From NCBI GenBank assembly GCA_963716925.1, contig CAVQUX010000006.1:434001-498000 (forward strand): 64,000 bases of DNA, read 5' to 3'. This DNA is from DAISKN01 sp963716925 (GTDB lineage: Bacteria > Acidobacteriota > Vicinamibacteria > Marinacidobacterales > SMYC01). Positions 36,476 through 45,603 of the stretch are shown in pieces. How positions within the stretch are numbered: position 1 is the stretch's first letter; each line of letters opens with the position of its first letter. The position numbers and the translations under genes were made by a program. Under the pieces are notes generated by a model, which saw only the letters and a program-made list of their open reading frames with translations, had not been told where the DNA came from and did not search any database.

Positions 36476-37480
36476 ATGAAGACACCTCGTTTCGCACGAT
36501 GGTTTCTCGGTCTTCCATTGTTCATTGCGACCTCCCTCGACGCCGCTCCCGGTTACCAGTACTTCGTCGCCGGCAATCCCGCGGACGTGACCACCCCGAC
36601 GAGCGGTCTCCTAGTGCTCCAGGGTGGCGGCACGGACGTCGACCAGAACTTCATCGCCATGGGGGAGCGCTCGGGCGGAGGCGACTTCGTGGTGATCCGG
36701 GCCTCGGGAACGGACGCTTACAATCCGTACATCCTCGAGCTCTGCGGCTGCGATTCGGTCGCGACCATCATCTTCAAGAACCACAACGCATCCTTCAACA
36801 GGTTCGTCATCGATACCATCCGGAACGCCGAGGCTCTCTTCATCGCCGGGGGAGACCAGTCCGACTACGTGAAGTTGTGGAAAAATACGCCCATCGAAGA
36901 CGCGATTCATCACGTCGCCGCGAAGCCGGCACCCGTCGGCGGGACGAGCGCCGGAATGGCCATCATGAGCGAGTTCCTGTACTCGGCGATGAGCAACAGC
37001 AGCTTGACGTCCGAGGAAGGCCTGTCCGATCCGTTTCACCGCGACCTGACCCTGGACCGCGACTTTCTCGCGCTCCCGAAGCTCCAGGGAACCATCACCG
37101 ATCAGCACCTGCAGGAGCGCGACCGGATGGGCCGCACCGTCGCGTTTCTCGCGCGCCTGGTGAAGGATGGATGGACCGCGGAGGGCCGGGCGATCGCCGC
37201 CGACCGGGAGACCGCGCTCCACGTCGACCCGGTGGATGGATCGTCGGAGGTCTTCTCGACAGCCGCGCATCCGACGCCCTTCGTGTACTTTCTCCGGACG
37301 CCCGGTCCGCCTGAAGTCTGCATTCCGGAAACGCCTCTGACCTATCGCAACGTCGCCGTTTACCGGATCGGTCCCGGCGGAACGTTCGACCTGCACCGTT
37401 GGCGCGGAACCGGCGGAATCCACTACACCTTGACCGCGGAAAACGGGGTTCTCACCTCGTCGAACGGCCAGATCTACTGA
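36476..37480 (+). CDS. Secreted cyanophycinase-like peptidase (S51)
   Basis: 334 residues. A signal peptide (LGLPLFIATSLDAAPG) is followed by an S51-family domain: GLLVLQGGGTDVDQNFI, FIAGGDQSDYVKLW and the nucleophile elbow GGTSAGMAIMSEF with Ser in GTSAG, then LQGTITDQHLQERDRMGR. Cyanophycinases cleave beta-Asp-Arg polymer to dipeptides; export would allow use of external cyanophycin. No cyanophycin synthetase is nearby. The gene overlaps the end of the convergent RND permease by seven bases. Confidence 0.85.
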   Translation: MKTPRFARWFLGLPLFIATSLDAAPGYQYFVAGNPADVTTPTSGLLVLQGGGTDVDQNFIAMGERSGGGDFVVIRASGTDAYNPYILELCGCDSVATIIFKNHNASFNRFVIDTIRNAEALFIAGGDQSDYVKLWKNTPIEDAIHHVAAKPAPVGGTSAGMAIMSEFLYSAMSNSSLTSEEGLSDPFHRDLTLDRDFLALPKLQGTITDQHLQERDRMGRTVAFLARLVKDGWTAEGRAIAADRETALHVDPVDGSSEVFSTAAHPTPFVYFLRTPGPPEVCIPETPLTYRNVAVYRIGPGGTFDLHRWRGTGGIHYTLTAENGVLTSSNGQIY

Positions 37481-40400
37481 AGGCCGATCCGGTCCGTCCG
37501 GAACGTTTCCGCGGAAACCTCCCCTCCAGGTCTGTTTACCACCAACTTCGTAACCCACAGGTAGAACGTGGGGAGCGCCAGGAGGGTGAACGCGGTCGAG
37601 GTGACCAGACCTCCCACCATCACGATCGCCAGCGGCCGCTCGATCTCCGTTCCATGGAGCGGAAGCAGGAGAAGCGGCAGGAGGCCGAGGGTCGCCGTCG
37701 CGGCGGTCAGAAGCTTCGGTCTCACGCGGCCGATGCTCGCCTCCCGGAGTGCGTCCTCGAACGGCCGTCCATCGGCCGCGAGCGCGCGGGTCTGGGAGAC
37801 CAGCACCAGTCCGTTCTGGACGGCGATGCCGAAGAGCCCCATGAGGCCGACGAGAGACGAAACGTTCCAGGTCTCACCGGCGAGGAAGAGCGCCAGAATG
37901 CCTCCGACGAAAGCGTCGGGGAGAGTCGCCAGGATCACCAGCGTCTCAGCCACCGAGCCGAGGGCGAGGTACAAAAGAATGAATACCGCGGCCACGGCGA
38001 CCCCGATGGCCACGGCGAGGGATCGGCCGGCGCGCTCCTGGCTCTCCACTCTGCCGGCGACGTCGAAGAAGTAGCCGGCGGGAAGCTCGAGACTCGCGAC
38101 CAGCCGTCGGCGGACTTCTCCGGCGACGCTTCCGAGGTCCCGCCCTGAAACTCCGGATTCGATCGCGATTCTCCTCGTCCCCGCCTCGCGCCGGATGACG
38201 CCGGGCCCGAAGCCCTCCTCGACCCGGGCAAGCTGCTCCACGGGAATCCGCGTCCCGTCGTGTCCGTGGAGCAGAAGAGAGCGAATCGCGGAGACGCTCC
38301 CGCGTGCCTCGTCGCCGAGTCGCACGACGAGGTCGAAGCGCCGCTGGCCGACCCATATCTCCGACGGCTCCGCCCCGGCGAGAGCGACCCTCACCGCGGT
38401 CACCACGTCCCCCGGCGTGAGCCCGACGCGGGCGACTGCCGGCCGATCCACCGCAACCTGGATCTGCGGCTGGCCTACGAGCTGCTCCACGCGGAGGTCC
38501 GTGACCCCCTCGACTTCCGCAAGGATCCGACCGGCCTCGCGGCCGAGCTCTGCGAGGCGATCGAGGTCCGGGCCGAAGATGCGAACGGAGATATCGGCCG
38601 GCGTTCCCCCGAGGCCCTCGTCGATGCGCATGCCGAGAGGGGTTGTGAAGAGCACCGACACTCCAGGTATGCTCTTTAGCGCCTCGCGCATCTCCTCCTC
38701 GATCTGCTCGAGGCCGCGCGCGCGATCTCGCTTCAGGATCACGAGAACGTCCGAAAGGGTGTGGGGCATGGGATCCTCGGTGCGCTCCGCCCGGCCGGTC
38801 CGGCGCACGACGTCCTCGACCTCCGGAATTCCACGGAGCGCGTCCTCGACCCGGTGGTTCACGCGGTCCACCTCGTCGAGGGAGGCCTCGCTCGGAAGAA
38901 CGGTCTGTAGTAGAAGCGCGCCTTCGTCGAGACGCGGCATGAAATCAGTCCCCAGTCGAAAGGCGAGCACGATCGCGGGGACGGTCAATGCGAGCGAAGC
39001 CACGCGGACCGCGGCACCGTGGCGGAGCGCGCGGTCGAGCAGAGGCGCGTACCCCGCCTTGATGCGCCGCAGCAGGCGAACGTCCTCAGGGTGATCCGCG
39101 GGAGGGGCGCGAAGCACGCGGGCACCCACGGTCGGCACGAGAGTCAGCGCCAGAAGAAGCGAAGCGGAGAGCGTCGCGATGACCGCGGCCGCCAGGGGCC
39201 GGTACATGCGCCCTTCGATTCCGGTCATCGCGAAGAGCGGAAGGAAGACCGCGATCACAATCAGCGTCGCGAAGGCGATCGGCCGGGCGACTTCGGAGGC
39301 GGCTCGAAACACCGTCTCCCGCCGCGGCCGGTCGCGATCCGTTCTCAACCGGTGGACCGCGTTCTCGGTCACGATGATCGCGGCATCCACGAGAAGACCG
39401 ACGGCGATCGCGAGACCGCCCAGGGTCAGGGTGTTGAGTCCGACTCCGAGCGGCCGCAGCAGGAGCCCGGCGAGGGCGACCGAGAGCGGAAGGGTGAGGG
39501 TGACGAGGAGGGCCGCGCGCGCGTCGCCGAGGAGGAGAAAGAGGACGGCGACGACGAGAACCGCACCCACCAGGACCGCCCTCCCGACTCCGCTGAGAGC
39601 GTCGTTCACGAGCTGGGATTGGTCGTAGACGACCCGCACTTCGATTCCCGCCGGAAGCGATCGCCTCAGGTCCTCGATCGCGCCGCGCAGGTTCGCCGCG
39701 ACCCGCACCGTGTCCGCGCCGAACTGCTTGACGACGCGGCAGCTCACCACCTCGCCCCGCAGGCGATGGGCGATTCCGCGGCGAATCGCCGGCGCCTCCC
39801 GGACCTCCGCCACGTCGCCGAGGAGCACCGGAGCTCCGCCCCGAATCGCGACGACCGTCGACCTCAGGTCCTCGACCGAATCGGCACGGCCGATGGCGCG
39901 CACGACCCACTCGATGGAGCCCTGGGTGATGAAGCCGCCCGCGGCGTTGAGGTTCGCCCCCTCCGCCGCGTGCAGGACTTCGTCGAGCGTCACGTTTCGC
40001 GCCGACATCCGGTCGGGATCGAGCTGCACCTGGAACTGGCGGAGGTAGCCTCCGAGCCGCTCCACCGCGGCGACTCCGGGAACGGCGAGAAGGCGGTTCC
40101 TCACCTCGAACTCCGCGAAGTCGCGAAGCGTCATCAGGTCCGCGGCGCCTGGCTCGGCTTCGAGGGTGAACTCGAAGATCTCGTTCAACCTTCCCGTGAG
40201 GCTCGAGAGAAGCGGCGTCTCGGTGCCGGGAGGAAGCCCTGGAGTCGCCTGCCCCAGGCGCTCGGCCACGAGCTGGCGGCTCAGGAAGTAGTCCGCGTCG
40301 GGCTCGAACTCGACGGTGATCTGGGAGACGCCCATTTGAGACGACGAGCGAACGCGGCGGACCTCGGGCAGACCCGCGAGAGCGGTCTCGATGGGGATGG

Positions 40401-40593
40401 CGACCGCGGTCTCGAGCTCCTCCGCTCCCATCGCTTTGTTCTGGACGATGACGTTGAAGATGGGGATCGAGAGATCGGGAAAGACGTCTCGCGGAAGATC
40501 CCGGAGCCAGAGCGCGCCGAGAGCGGCTCCGGCCAGGACGAGGACGACGGTGAGGGCGGGCTTTCGAAACGACGCGCGCAGGAGGGAATCCAT
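37474..40593 (-). CDS. HME-type RND efflux permease (CusA/CzcA family)
   Basis: 1,039 residues with the twelve-helix RND plan: an N-terminal helix (VVLVLAGAALGALWLRDLPRDVFPDLSIPIFNV), the porter loops, and the TM4 proton-relay segment GGLAIAVGLLVDAAIIVTENAVHRL. In CzcA-like pumps two Asp and one Glu occur in TM4; here only the second Asp and the Glu are in place, like CusA. That suggests monovalent metal (Cu/Ag) or an unassigned substrate, but the CusA Met relay was not verified. The gene starts two bases after the MFP gene ends. Confidence 0.85.
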   Translation of the reverse strand: MDSLLRASFRKPALTVVLVLAGAALGALWLRDLPRDVFPDLSIPIFNVIVQNKAMGAEELETAVAIPIETALAGLPEVRRVRSSSQMGVSQITVEFEPDADYFLSRQLVAERLGQATPGLPPGTETPLLSSLTGRLNEIFEFTLEAEPGAADLMTLRDFAEFEVRNRLLAVPGVAAVERLGGYLRQFQVQLDPDRMSARNVTLDEVLHAAEGANLNAAGGFITQGSIEWVVRAIGRADSVEDLRSTVVAIRGGAPVLLGDVAEVREAPAIRRGIAHRLRGEVVSCRVVKQFGADTVRVAANLRGAIEDLRRSLPAGIEVRVVYDQSQLVNDALSGVGRAVLVGAVLVVAVLFLLLGDARAALLVTLTLPLSVALAGLLLRPLGVGLNTLTLGGLAIAVGLLVDAAIIVTENAVHRLRTDRDRPRRETVFRAASEVARPIAFATLIVIAVFLPLFAMTGIEGRMYRPLAAAVIATLSASLLLALTLVPTVGARVLRAPPADHPEDVRLLRRIKAGYAPLLDRALRHGAAVRVASLALTVPAIVLAFRLGTDFMPRLDEGALLLQTVLPSEASLDEVDRVNHRVEDALRGIPEVEDVVRRTGRAERTEDPMPHTLSDVLVILKRDRARGLEQIEEEMREALKSIPGVSVLFTTPLGMRIDEGLGGTPADISVRIFGPDLDRLAELGREAGRILAEVEGVTDLRVEQLVGQPQIQVAVDRPAVARVGLTPGDVVTAVRVALAGAEPSEIWVGQRRFDLVVRLGDEARGSVSAIRSLLLHGHDGTRIPVEQLARVEEGFGPGVIRREAGTRRIAIESGVSGRDLGSVAGEVRRRLVASLELPAGYFFDVAGRVESQERAGRSLAVAIGVAVAAVFILLYLALGSVAETLVILATLPDAFVGGILALFLAGETWNVSSLVGLMGLFGIAVQNGLVLVSQTRALAADGRPFEDALREASIGRVRPKLLTAATATLGLLPLLLLPLHGTEIERPLAIVMVGGLVTSTAFTLLALPTFYLWVTKLVVNRPGGEVSAETFRTDRIGLQ

Positions 40594-40595
40594 CT

Positions 40596-41765
40596 CTAGT
40601 GCTCGTGCGCATCGCCCGCGCCGCGGGCCTTGTCCGCCTCGGCTTTCAGCAGAAAGGCGCCTTCGACCACCACCGTCTCGCCGGCCGAAAGGCCGGAGAC
40701 CACCTCCATCTCACCCCCGAGGTCCCGGCCCCGTCCGACGGTGCGGATCTCGAAAGCCCCCGCTTCACGCGGGAGGAACACCACCCAGTCGTCCTCGACC
40801 CTCTGCATGGAGGCGGCAGGCACCGCGACCACGGAAATGCCGTCCCCTCCGAGATCGATGGCGGCCGTCGCCGACATGCCGGGCCGGAACAGGCCATCGG
40901 GGTTCTTCAGCGTGAGCCGGATCGGCACGGTGCGTGAATCGGCGTCGACCTGGAGGCCGACCTGATCGACCCTGGCCTCGAACGTTCTTCCGGGAAGCGC
41001 CGGGAACGTGACGCGCGCCAGGGCACCCACGCGAACCCGGGCCGCGTCGCGCTCGAAGGCTTGCACCACCAGCCAGAGCGTCTCGAGAGCCGCGATCTCG
41101 AAGAGGGGCTGCGAGGGGTCAGCCTGCTGCCCCACCACCGCCGTTCGTTCGAGCACCACGCCCGCGAGCGGGGAGCGGAGCTCGAAGAGCGAGGGATCGT
41201 CACCCTCGGACTTCGGCGCCGCTCCGAGCGAAGCCAGCGAGGCGCTCGCGGCCCGGAGCTCGGCATCGGCGGCTTTCATATCCGCCTCAGCTTGCTCGAC
41301 TTCCCGCCGGGACGCGATGCGCTCGGACGAGAGCGCTCTCTTGCGATCGAGCGTCTGGCGAGCGAGCTCCACCCGCGCTTCCGCGCTGATGTGCTCGGCA
41401 CGGGCCCTTCCGAGCTCTACGCTCCGGAGCTCGACCAGGATCTCCCCCCGATCGACGCGCTCGTTCGAAGCCGCGTGCAGCCGAATCACCTGCGCCGGGA
41501 TCGGCGAAGCGACTTGCGCGTGATGGTTCGCGTCGACCCGGAGCTCTCCGAGCATGGAGGCTTCGTCCGCGCCGCGATGCGCCTCCACCTGGAGCGTCGT
41601 GATCTTCAGGTCTCGAAGCATGTCCGGTGCGATCCGTAGAAACCCCTCAGGATCGTCCGCGCCTTCCTCGGCGCCACTCTCTTCGATCGACCCTTGTTCG
41701 ACGGGTCGCTCCCTCGGACCGCAAGCGGGAAGCAAGAGGAGAAGGAAACCGCTCCATCGGCTCAT
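40596..41765 (-). CDS. RND periplasmic adaptor (MFP), lipoprotein
   Basis: 389 residues beginning with a lipoprotein signal (GFLLLLLPACG), followed by the adaptor plan: a lipoyl half (ASPIPAQVIRLHAASNERVDRGEILVELRS), a helical hairpin (RARAEHISAEARVELARQTLDRKRAL), lipoyl return and beta-barrel, and a membrane-proximal domain. It ends GAGDAHEH, a short His-containing tail that could bind metal. It bridges the permease and the outer-membrane channel. The start is overlapped by the end of the OMF gene by four bases. Confidence 0.85.
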   Translation of the reverse strand: MSRWSGFLLLLLPACGPRERPVEQGSIEESGAEEGADDPEGFLRIAPDMLRDLKITTLQVEAHRGADEASMLGELRVDANHHAQVASPIPAQVIRLHAASNERVDRGEILVELRSVELGRARAEHISAEARVELARQTLDRKRALSSERIASRREVEQAEADMKAADAELRAASASLASLGAAPKSEGDDPSLFELRSPLAGVVLERTAVVGQQADPSQPLFEIAALETLWLVVQAFERDAARVRVGALARVTFPALPGRTFEARVDQVGLQVDADSRTVPIRLTLKNPDGLFRPGMSATAAIDLGGDGISVVAVPAASMQRVEDDWVVFLPREAGAFEIRTVGRGRDLGGEMEVVSGLSAGETVVVEGAFLLKAEADKARGAGDAHEH

Positions 41766-42991
41766 GGCAGCACCCCCGCGGCGAGCTCGAAGTCGACGGC
41801 AGCGACAGCGAGCTCGAGCTCTCGCTCAATCGTCAAGACCCGCACCTCGAGCGCGTCCCGGCGCAGGAGGAAATACTCGAGAAGCCCGATTTCTCCCGCC
41901 TCGTAGCTCCGCGCGGCGAGAACCTCGTTGTCCGAGACGGACGGGAGCGCGCCAGCCGTCATCGCCTCAGCCGCGTCCGATCGTTCGCGGTAGACCTCGT
42001 ATGCCGTCTGCAGCTCGGCCGCGACCGCAGTGCGAGCCCCCGCGAGCTCCAGCGCGAGGCGGCGGCCGCGCGCCTCAGCTTCTGCGCGACGGGCTTCGCC
42101 GGTCGCGGTCCAGGGAAGTGCCAGAATCCCCCCGAACCGGACGACGTCGCTCCCTTCCTCGCGCTCGTAGTCGACGCTCACCCCTACGTCGAGGCGGCCT
42201 TCCGCACCGCCGAGGCGCTCCTCCGCCTCCGCCCCGCGAACCTCGGCGGCGAAGGCGCGGAGCTCGGGGCGCTCCGCCGCGCGGGCGAGGATCTCGTCCG
42301 CAACGAGTCGGCCGTGCTCCGAGAGGTCGCCTTCGAGGAGGATCGGGATCTCGCTCGCGATCGCGAGGAGAGATCGAAGACGCCCTTCCGCCGCGAGCTT
42401 CTCCGCCGAAGCCTCCGCGAGAGCAGCCCTCGTACGGGCCTCGGCGATCCGGGCGAGGTTGAGGTCGATGGCCCCGACGTCTCCGAGCTCGAACCGGCGT
42501 TCGGTGGCCCGCCGGAGCTCCGCCGCGTCGTTCAGAGTCTCGGTCGCGAGGGAGAGCCGGTCCCTTGCCGCGAGTCCGCGAAGGAACGCCGAGCCGACGT
42601 CGCGCAGCTCCCGGCGGAGCGCGATCTCGCTCGCTGCGGTCTCGCGATCGATATCCGCCTCCGCCGAGGAAATGCGGGCGCCGCGGTGGCCGCCGACCTC
42701 GAAGAGCTGCTCGAAGCCGACGTCGACGTCCACGGTTCCGCTGTCCGGGCCGTCGCGCGGTCCCGCGGAAGCCGCTACCGCCGGCCGCGCCCGAAGACGC
42801 GCTGCGGCGCCGATACGCCGCGCCCGGGCTTCCTCGATCCGGGCGCGGGCCGCGAGGACCGAGGGCGCGCTCTCGCGCGCCCTTCGAAAAGCGGACTCGA
42901 GGGTCAGGATCTCCTGGGCTCCCCGGGTCGGCGCGGGCACCGCCACAGAGAGAAGAACCACCGCCAGAACGAAACACGATCTTCGGGACAT
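41762..42991 (-). CDS. TolC-like outer membrane factor (CzcC family)
   Basis: 409 residues with a signal peptide (CFVLAVVLLSVAVPAPTRGA) and the two repeats of an outer-membrane efflux protein: ILTLESAFRRARESAPSVLAARARIEEARARR and a second similar helical half (WTATGEARRAEAEARGRRLALELAGARTAV). It forms the outer-membrane channel of the metal pump encoded downstream, with a four-base overlap to the adaptor gene. Confidence 0.8.
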   Translation of the reverse strand: MSRRSCFVLAVVLLSVAVPAPTRGAQEILTLESAFRRARESAPSVLAARARIEEARARRIGAAARLRARPAVAASAGPRDGPDSGTVDVDVGFEQLFEVGGHRGARISSAEADIDRETAASEIALRRELRDVGSAFLRGLAARDRLSLATETLNDAAELRRATERRFELGDVGAIDLNLARIAEARTRAALAEASAEKLAAEGRLRSLLAIASEIPILLEGDLSEHGRLVADEILARAAERPELRAFAAEVRGAEAEERLGGAEGRLDVGVSVDYEREEGSDVVRFGGILALPWTATGEARRAEAEARGRRLALELAGARTAVAAELQTAYEVYRERSDAAEAMTAGALPSVSDNEVLAARSYEAGEIGLLEYFLLRRDALEVRVLTIERELELAVAAVDFELAAGVLP

Positions 42992-43039
42992 AACACTCCT
43001 GTTTCTTCGTGCCGGCCGAGGCCGGCGGATTGCGAAGCG

Positions 43040-43342
43040 TCAGGAGAGTTTCGGTATGTGCAGGATTTCGCTCGGAAGAGGAGGAGGCAGGGACGGGTCA
43101 CGCGCCACGCAAACGCCCGCGGGAAGGAGGAGCGCGCCCGGCAAAGGAGCGACAGCCGCTATCGTGAGTGGCTGGCGCAAGCAGCAGGCGCAGAGGAGAC
43201 AGCCTCGCTCGCAGTCGTCGTCCTCACCGCCGCCCATCTCGTTCACGGCGGAAGCGCACTCGTCGGGAAGGAGAATCGCGTAGGCTCCTGAAGCACCCAA
43301 CGTCGATGCGATCAGAACGAGCGCCGCCGCCGAGCGAGGCAT
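43040..43342 (-). CDS. Small secreted Cys-rich protein of the metal-efflux operon
   Basis: 100 residues. A signal peptide (ALVLIASTLGASGAYA) precedes a short acidic-Cys segment: LPDECASAVNEMGGGEDDDCERGCLLCACC. Seven Cys among 35 residues and four acidic residues could coordinate Cu, Zn or Cd; no named family is recognised. It is the first gene of the efflux run (48 bp before the OMF gene), so a role in metal binding or sensing in the periplasm is plausible, not shown. Confidence 0.6.
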   Translation of the reverse strand: MPRSAAALVLIASTLGASGAYAILLPDECASAVNEMGGGEDDDCERGCLLCACCLRQPLTIAAVAPLPGALLLPAGVCVARDPSLPPPLPSEILHIPKLS

Positions 43343-43360
43343 GGGGTTATTCTAACGCAC

Positions 43361-43513
43361 ATGCGAGCGGCCTTTCCGCTCCTCCTCCTCGTCTCCGGAT
43401 GCGCGCCGAGTTCGGTCGTAATGAATCAGGCCGTTTCCATGACCGGCCTGACGTCCTCGCTGAACCCGAGAACTTCCAGCACTCCTGGCTCCCTCTTTTC
43501 CGGGAGGGCCTAG
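43361..43513 (+). CDS. Possible small lipoprotein
   Basis: A 50-residue frame: MRAAFPLLLLVSGCAPSS is a convincing lipoprotein signal with lipobox LVSGC, then a Ser/Thr-rich tail (SMTGLTSSLNPRTSS). No ribosome-binding site is visible and the start lies only 18 bp from the divergent Cys-rich gene. It overlaps the end of the convergent tubulin-like gene by four bases. It may be a real small lipoprotein or a truncated relic. Confidence 0.35.
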   Translation: MRAAFPLLLLVSGCAPSSVVMNQAVSMTGLTSSLNPRTSSTPGSLFSGRA

Positions 43514-45603
43514 GCCTCCGGGCTCTCGTGCCGGTCGAGAGACGCGTACTGCCGCAGCGCGCGGAACGGGAGGTTGTACAGCTCCATCAGCTGGAGCGCC
43601 TGGAACGGCAGGTTCTTGACCACGAACACGTCCGAGAGGTCGATGCCGTCCCTCTTGCGCGTCGTGCCGAGGGAGCTCGCGAGGGTCTCGTCCTTGTGGC
43701 AGAGGAACATCGCCTGGCGGTAGGCCGCCTGGGGATGCTCCTTGTACTTCATGTCGAAGATGGAGTTCACCTGGGCGTCGGCGATGTCCTGCAGAATCCT
43801 TACGACTTCTCGATAGTCGACCTTCATCTCCGAAACGACTTTCTCGATCGCCGGGCGGGCTTCGAGACGGATGGCTTCCATTAGACCCTTTTCGGCTTCG
43901 TCGAACGACAACGCCGGGTCGGGAAGCCACTTCTTGAAGAAAAAGCTCTCCATGACCTTCGATAGCGAGTCCTCGGAGGCGGTCTTCCGCACCTCCTCGA
44001 TCTTCCGCTCGATCTCCTTGTCCAGCAGGCGCTGGCGAAAGACCTGGTTGAAGACGTAGAGGTAGAGCTCGCGCCGCCTCAGGTACGCGTCCCGCCTCTG
44101 GTGCAGATGGGCAAGAAGAGCGGGGCGCTTCTTCAGGAGATCCGCGAAGGTGTGGTGGATGCGGTCGTAGCTCTCGCGCAGACGGCTCTCCAAATTCGCC
44201 TCGCCCGCGAGCCCCTCGACCGCGCTCAAGGCGATCGACTTCTCCAGAATCTCCCGAATGCTGATCCTGGAGAAGACGTCCTTCACCTTCGCTTCGGTGT
44301 CGCTTCCCTTCTTCAGCTTGGCTCCGCGATCCGAGGCCACCTGTTTCAGCTCCGTCACCTTCGATTCGATGTCCGAGCGGATGCGCTTCCAGTCGGAAGT
44401 GAGCTGCTGCGCCGTGCCGCTCCGATGGTCGAGAAGCTGCTGGACTCGGAAGAACGCCTGAGTGAACAGGGAGTCGATTTCCGCGAGGTCGAGACCCGCG
44501 GCGCCCGCGGTGAGGGCGTCCCGGATCCGGTCGGGCACCTGAAGAATCATCTCGAGAGCGAGGTCCCGCACTCTCCCTGCGAAGCGGCTGCGCTCGTGGT
44601 CGAGCTGGGAGAGGAATCGCTGGAGGTAAGCGTCGGGCGGCGCCGACATCTCGATGTCGTACTTCGCGAGGACATCGATGGCGGCGAGGTCGAACCAGCG
44701 CTCGTTCTCGAGCGAGTGCCGCACGACCTCCTGGAGGAGCTGGGTGAGCTTCGCCGCATGGGCCCTGGCGAGAAGCGGTTCCACCATCTTTTCGACCTTC
44801 CCCGGTGCCGGAGGACCCGAGGGGAAGAACTTCTCGCACAGGCGGATCATCAGCAGGTACTCCATCTCGTCCCGCACCATCTGCTGGATGGAGGGAAGGA
44901 ACGAGAGCGCCGTTCCCGAGATCGGAGCGAACCCCTGTCCCGCGGGAAAGCCCCGGTAGAACTCCTGTACGCCTTCGCTCGCGCTGATGCGCTCCGGCAG
45001 GAGGACGAGATCGAAATAGACCTTGGTCGCCGCCGCCTGCCCCGAGACCTCCATATCGTCTTCGTCGAGGGACTCGCAGTAGCAGAAGACGACGTCTTCG
45101 AACGGAGGGCCGGAGATCGAGGGCAGGCTTCGCTTGAGGTCGGGGTAGCGCGGCTGGAAGGGCTCCTTGAGCGACGCATGGCTGTCGATCTCCTCGAGCA
45201 CCTTCCGCGTCGCTGGCAGCCACGCGTAGGCGCTCTCGGGAATAATCGTGGGAAAGGCGGTCAGCACCTTGATGCGCGGGCTCAGGATGATGTTCTCGCG
45301 AAAGAAGCTCTTGAAGAGATAGCCGAGGTGCATCAGGTTCGAAGCCATGTGCTCCTCGACGAGAAGGCCCACCAGGTAGACGGTCAAAGGGGTGTTGGCG
45401 AAGTTGAAGACTTCGCGGTTGAGGAGCCCGAGGAGCCGCTCCCGATACGGGAGGTACGACTCAGCCACCGGTTTTCCCCCATCGATCTCGAGCTGGTGGT
45501 AGACGATGTTCCTCTCGATGGGGAGCGCCTTGACGCGCTCGATGACCGAGCTTCCGAACCCGCCCAGGCCGACGACCAGGTACTGGCTCAGAGACTGATC
45601 CAT
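43510..45603 (-). CDS. Tubulin/FtsZ-like partner protein without the GTPase signature
   Basis: 697 residues. It opens like the first tubulin-like protein (YLVVGLGGFGSSVIERVKAL, a glycine-rich nucleotide-binding turn) but I find no GGTGxG tubulin signature later, so GTP hydrolysis is unlikely unless a partner supplies it. The rest is mainly helical and probably coiled (SDWKRIRSDIESKVTELKQV; KEIERKIEEVRKTASEDS). Charged residues are frequent; there is no signal or membrane segment. It starts inside the end of the first tubulin-like gene (16-bp overlap), so the two are coupled and may form a heteromer. Assignment as a paralogue rests on the N-terminus and context. Confidence 0.55.
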   Translation of the reverse strand: MDQSLSQYLVVGLGGFGSSVIERVKALPIERNIVYHQLEIDGGKPVAESYLPYRERLLGLLNREVFNFANTPLTVYLVGLLVEEHMASNLMHLGYLFKSFFRENIILSPRIKVLTAFPTIIPESAYAWLPATRKVLEEIDSHASLKEPFQPRYPDLKRSLPSISGPPFEDVVFCYCESLDEDDMEVSGQAAATKVYFDLVLLPERISASEGVQEFYRGFPAGQGFAPISGTALSFLPSIQQMVRDEMEYLLMIRLCEKFFPSGPPAPGKVEKMVEPLLARAHAAKLTQLLQEVVRHSLENERWFDLAAIDVLAKYDIEMSAPPDAYLQRFLSQLDHERSRFAGRVRDLALEMILQVPDRIRDALTAGAAGLDLAEIDSLFTQAFFRVQQLLDHRSGTAQQLTSDWKRIRSDIESKVTELKQVASDRGAKLKKGSDTEAKVKDVFSRISIREILEKSIALSAVEGLAGEANLESRLRESYDRIHHTFADLLKKRPALLAHLHQRRDAYLRRRELYLYVFNQVFRQRLLDKEIERKIEEVRKTASEDSLSKVMESFFFKKWLPDPALSFDEAEKGLMEAIRLEARPAIEKVVSEMKVDYREVVRILQDIADAQVNSIFDMKYKEHPQAAYRQAMFLCHKDETLASSLGTTRKRDGIDLSDVFVVKNLPFQALQLMELYNLPFRALRQYASLDRHESPEA

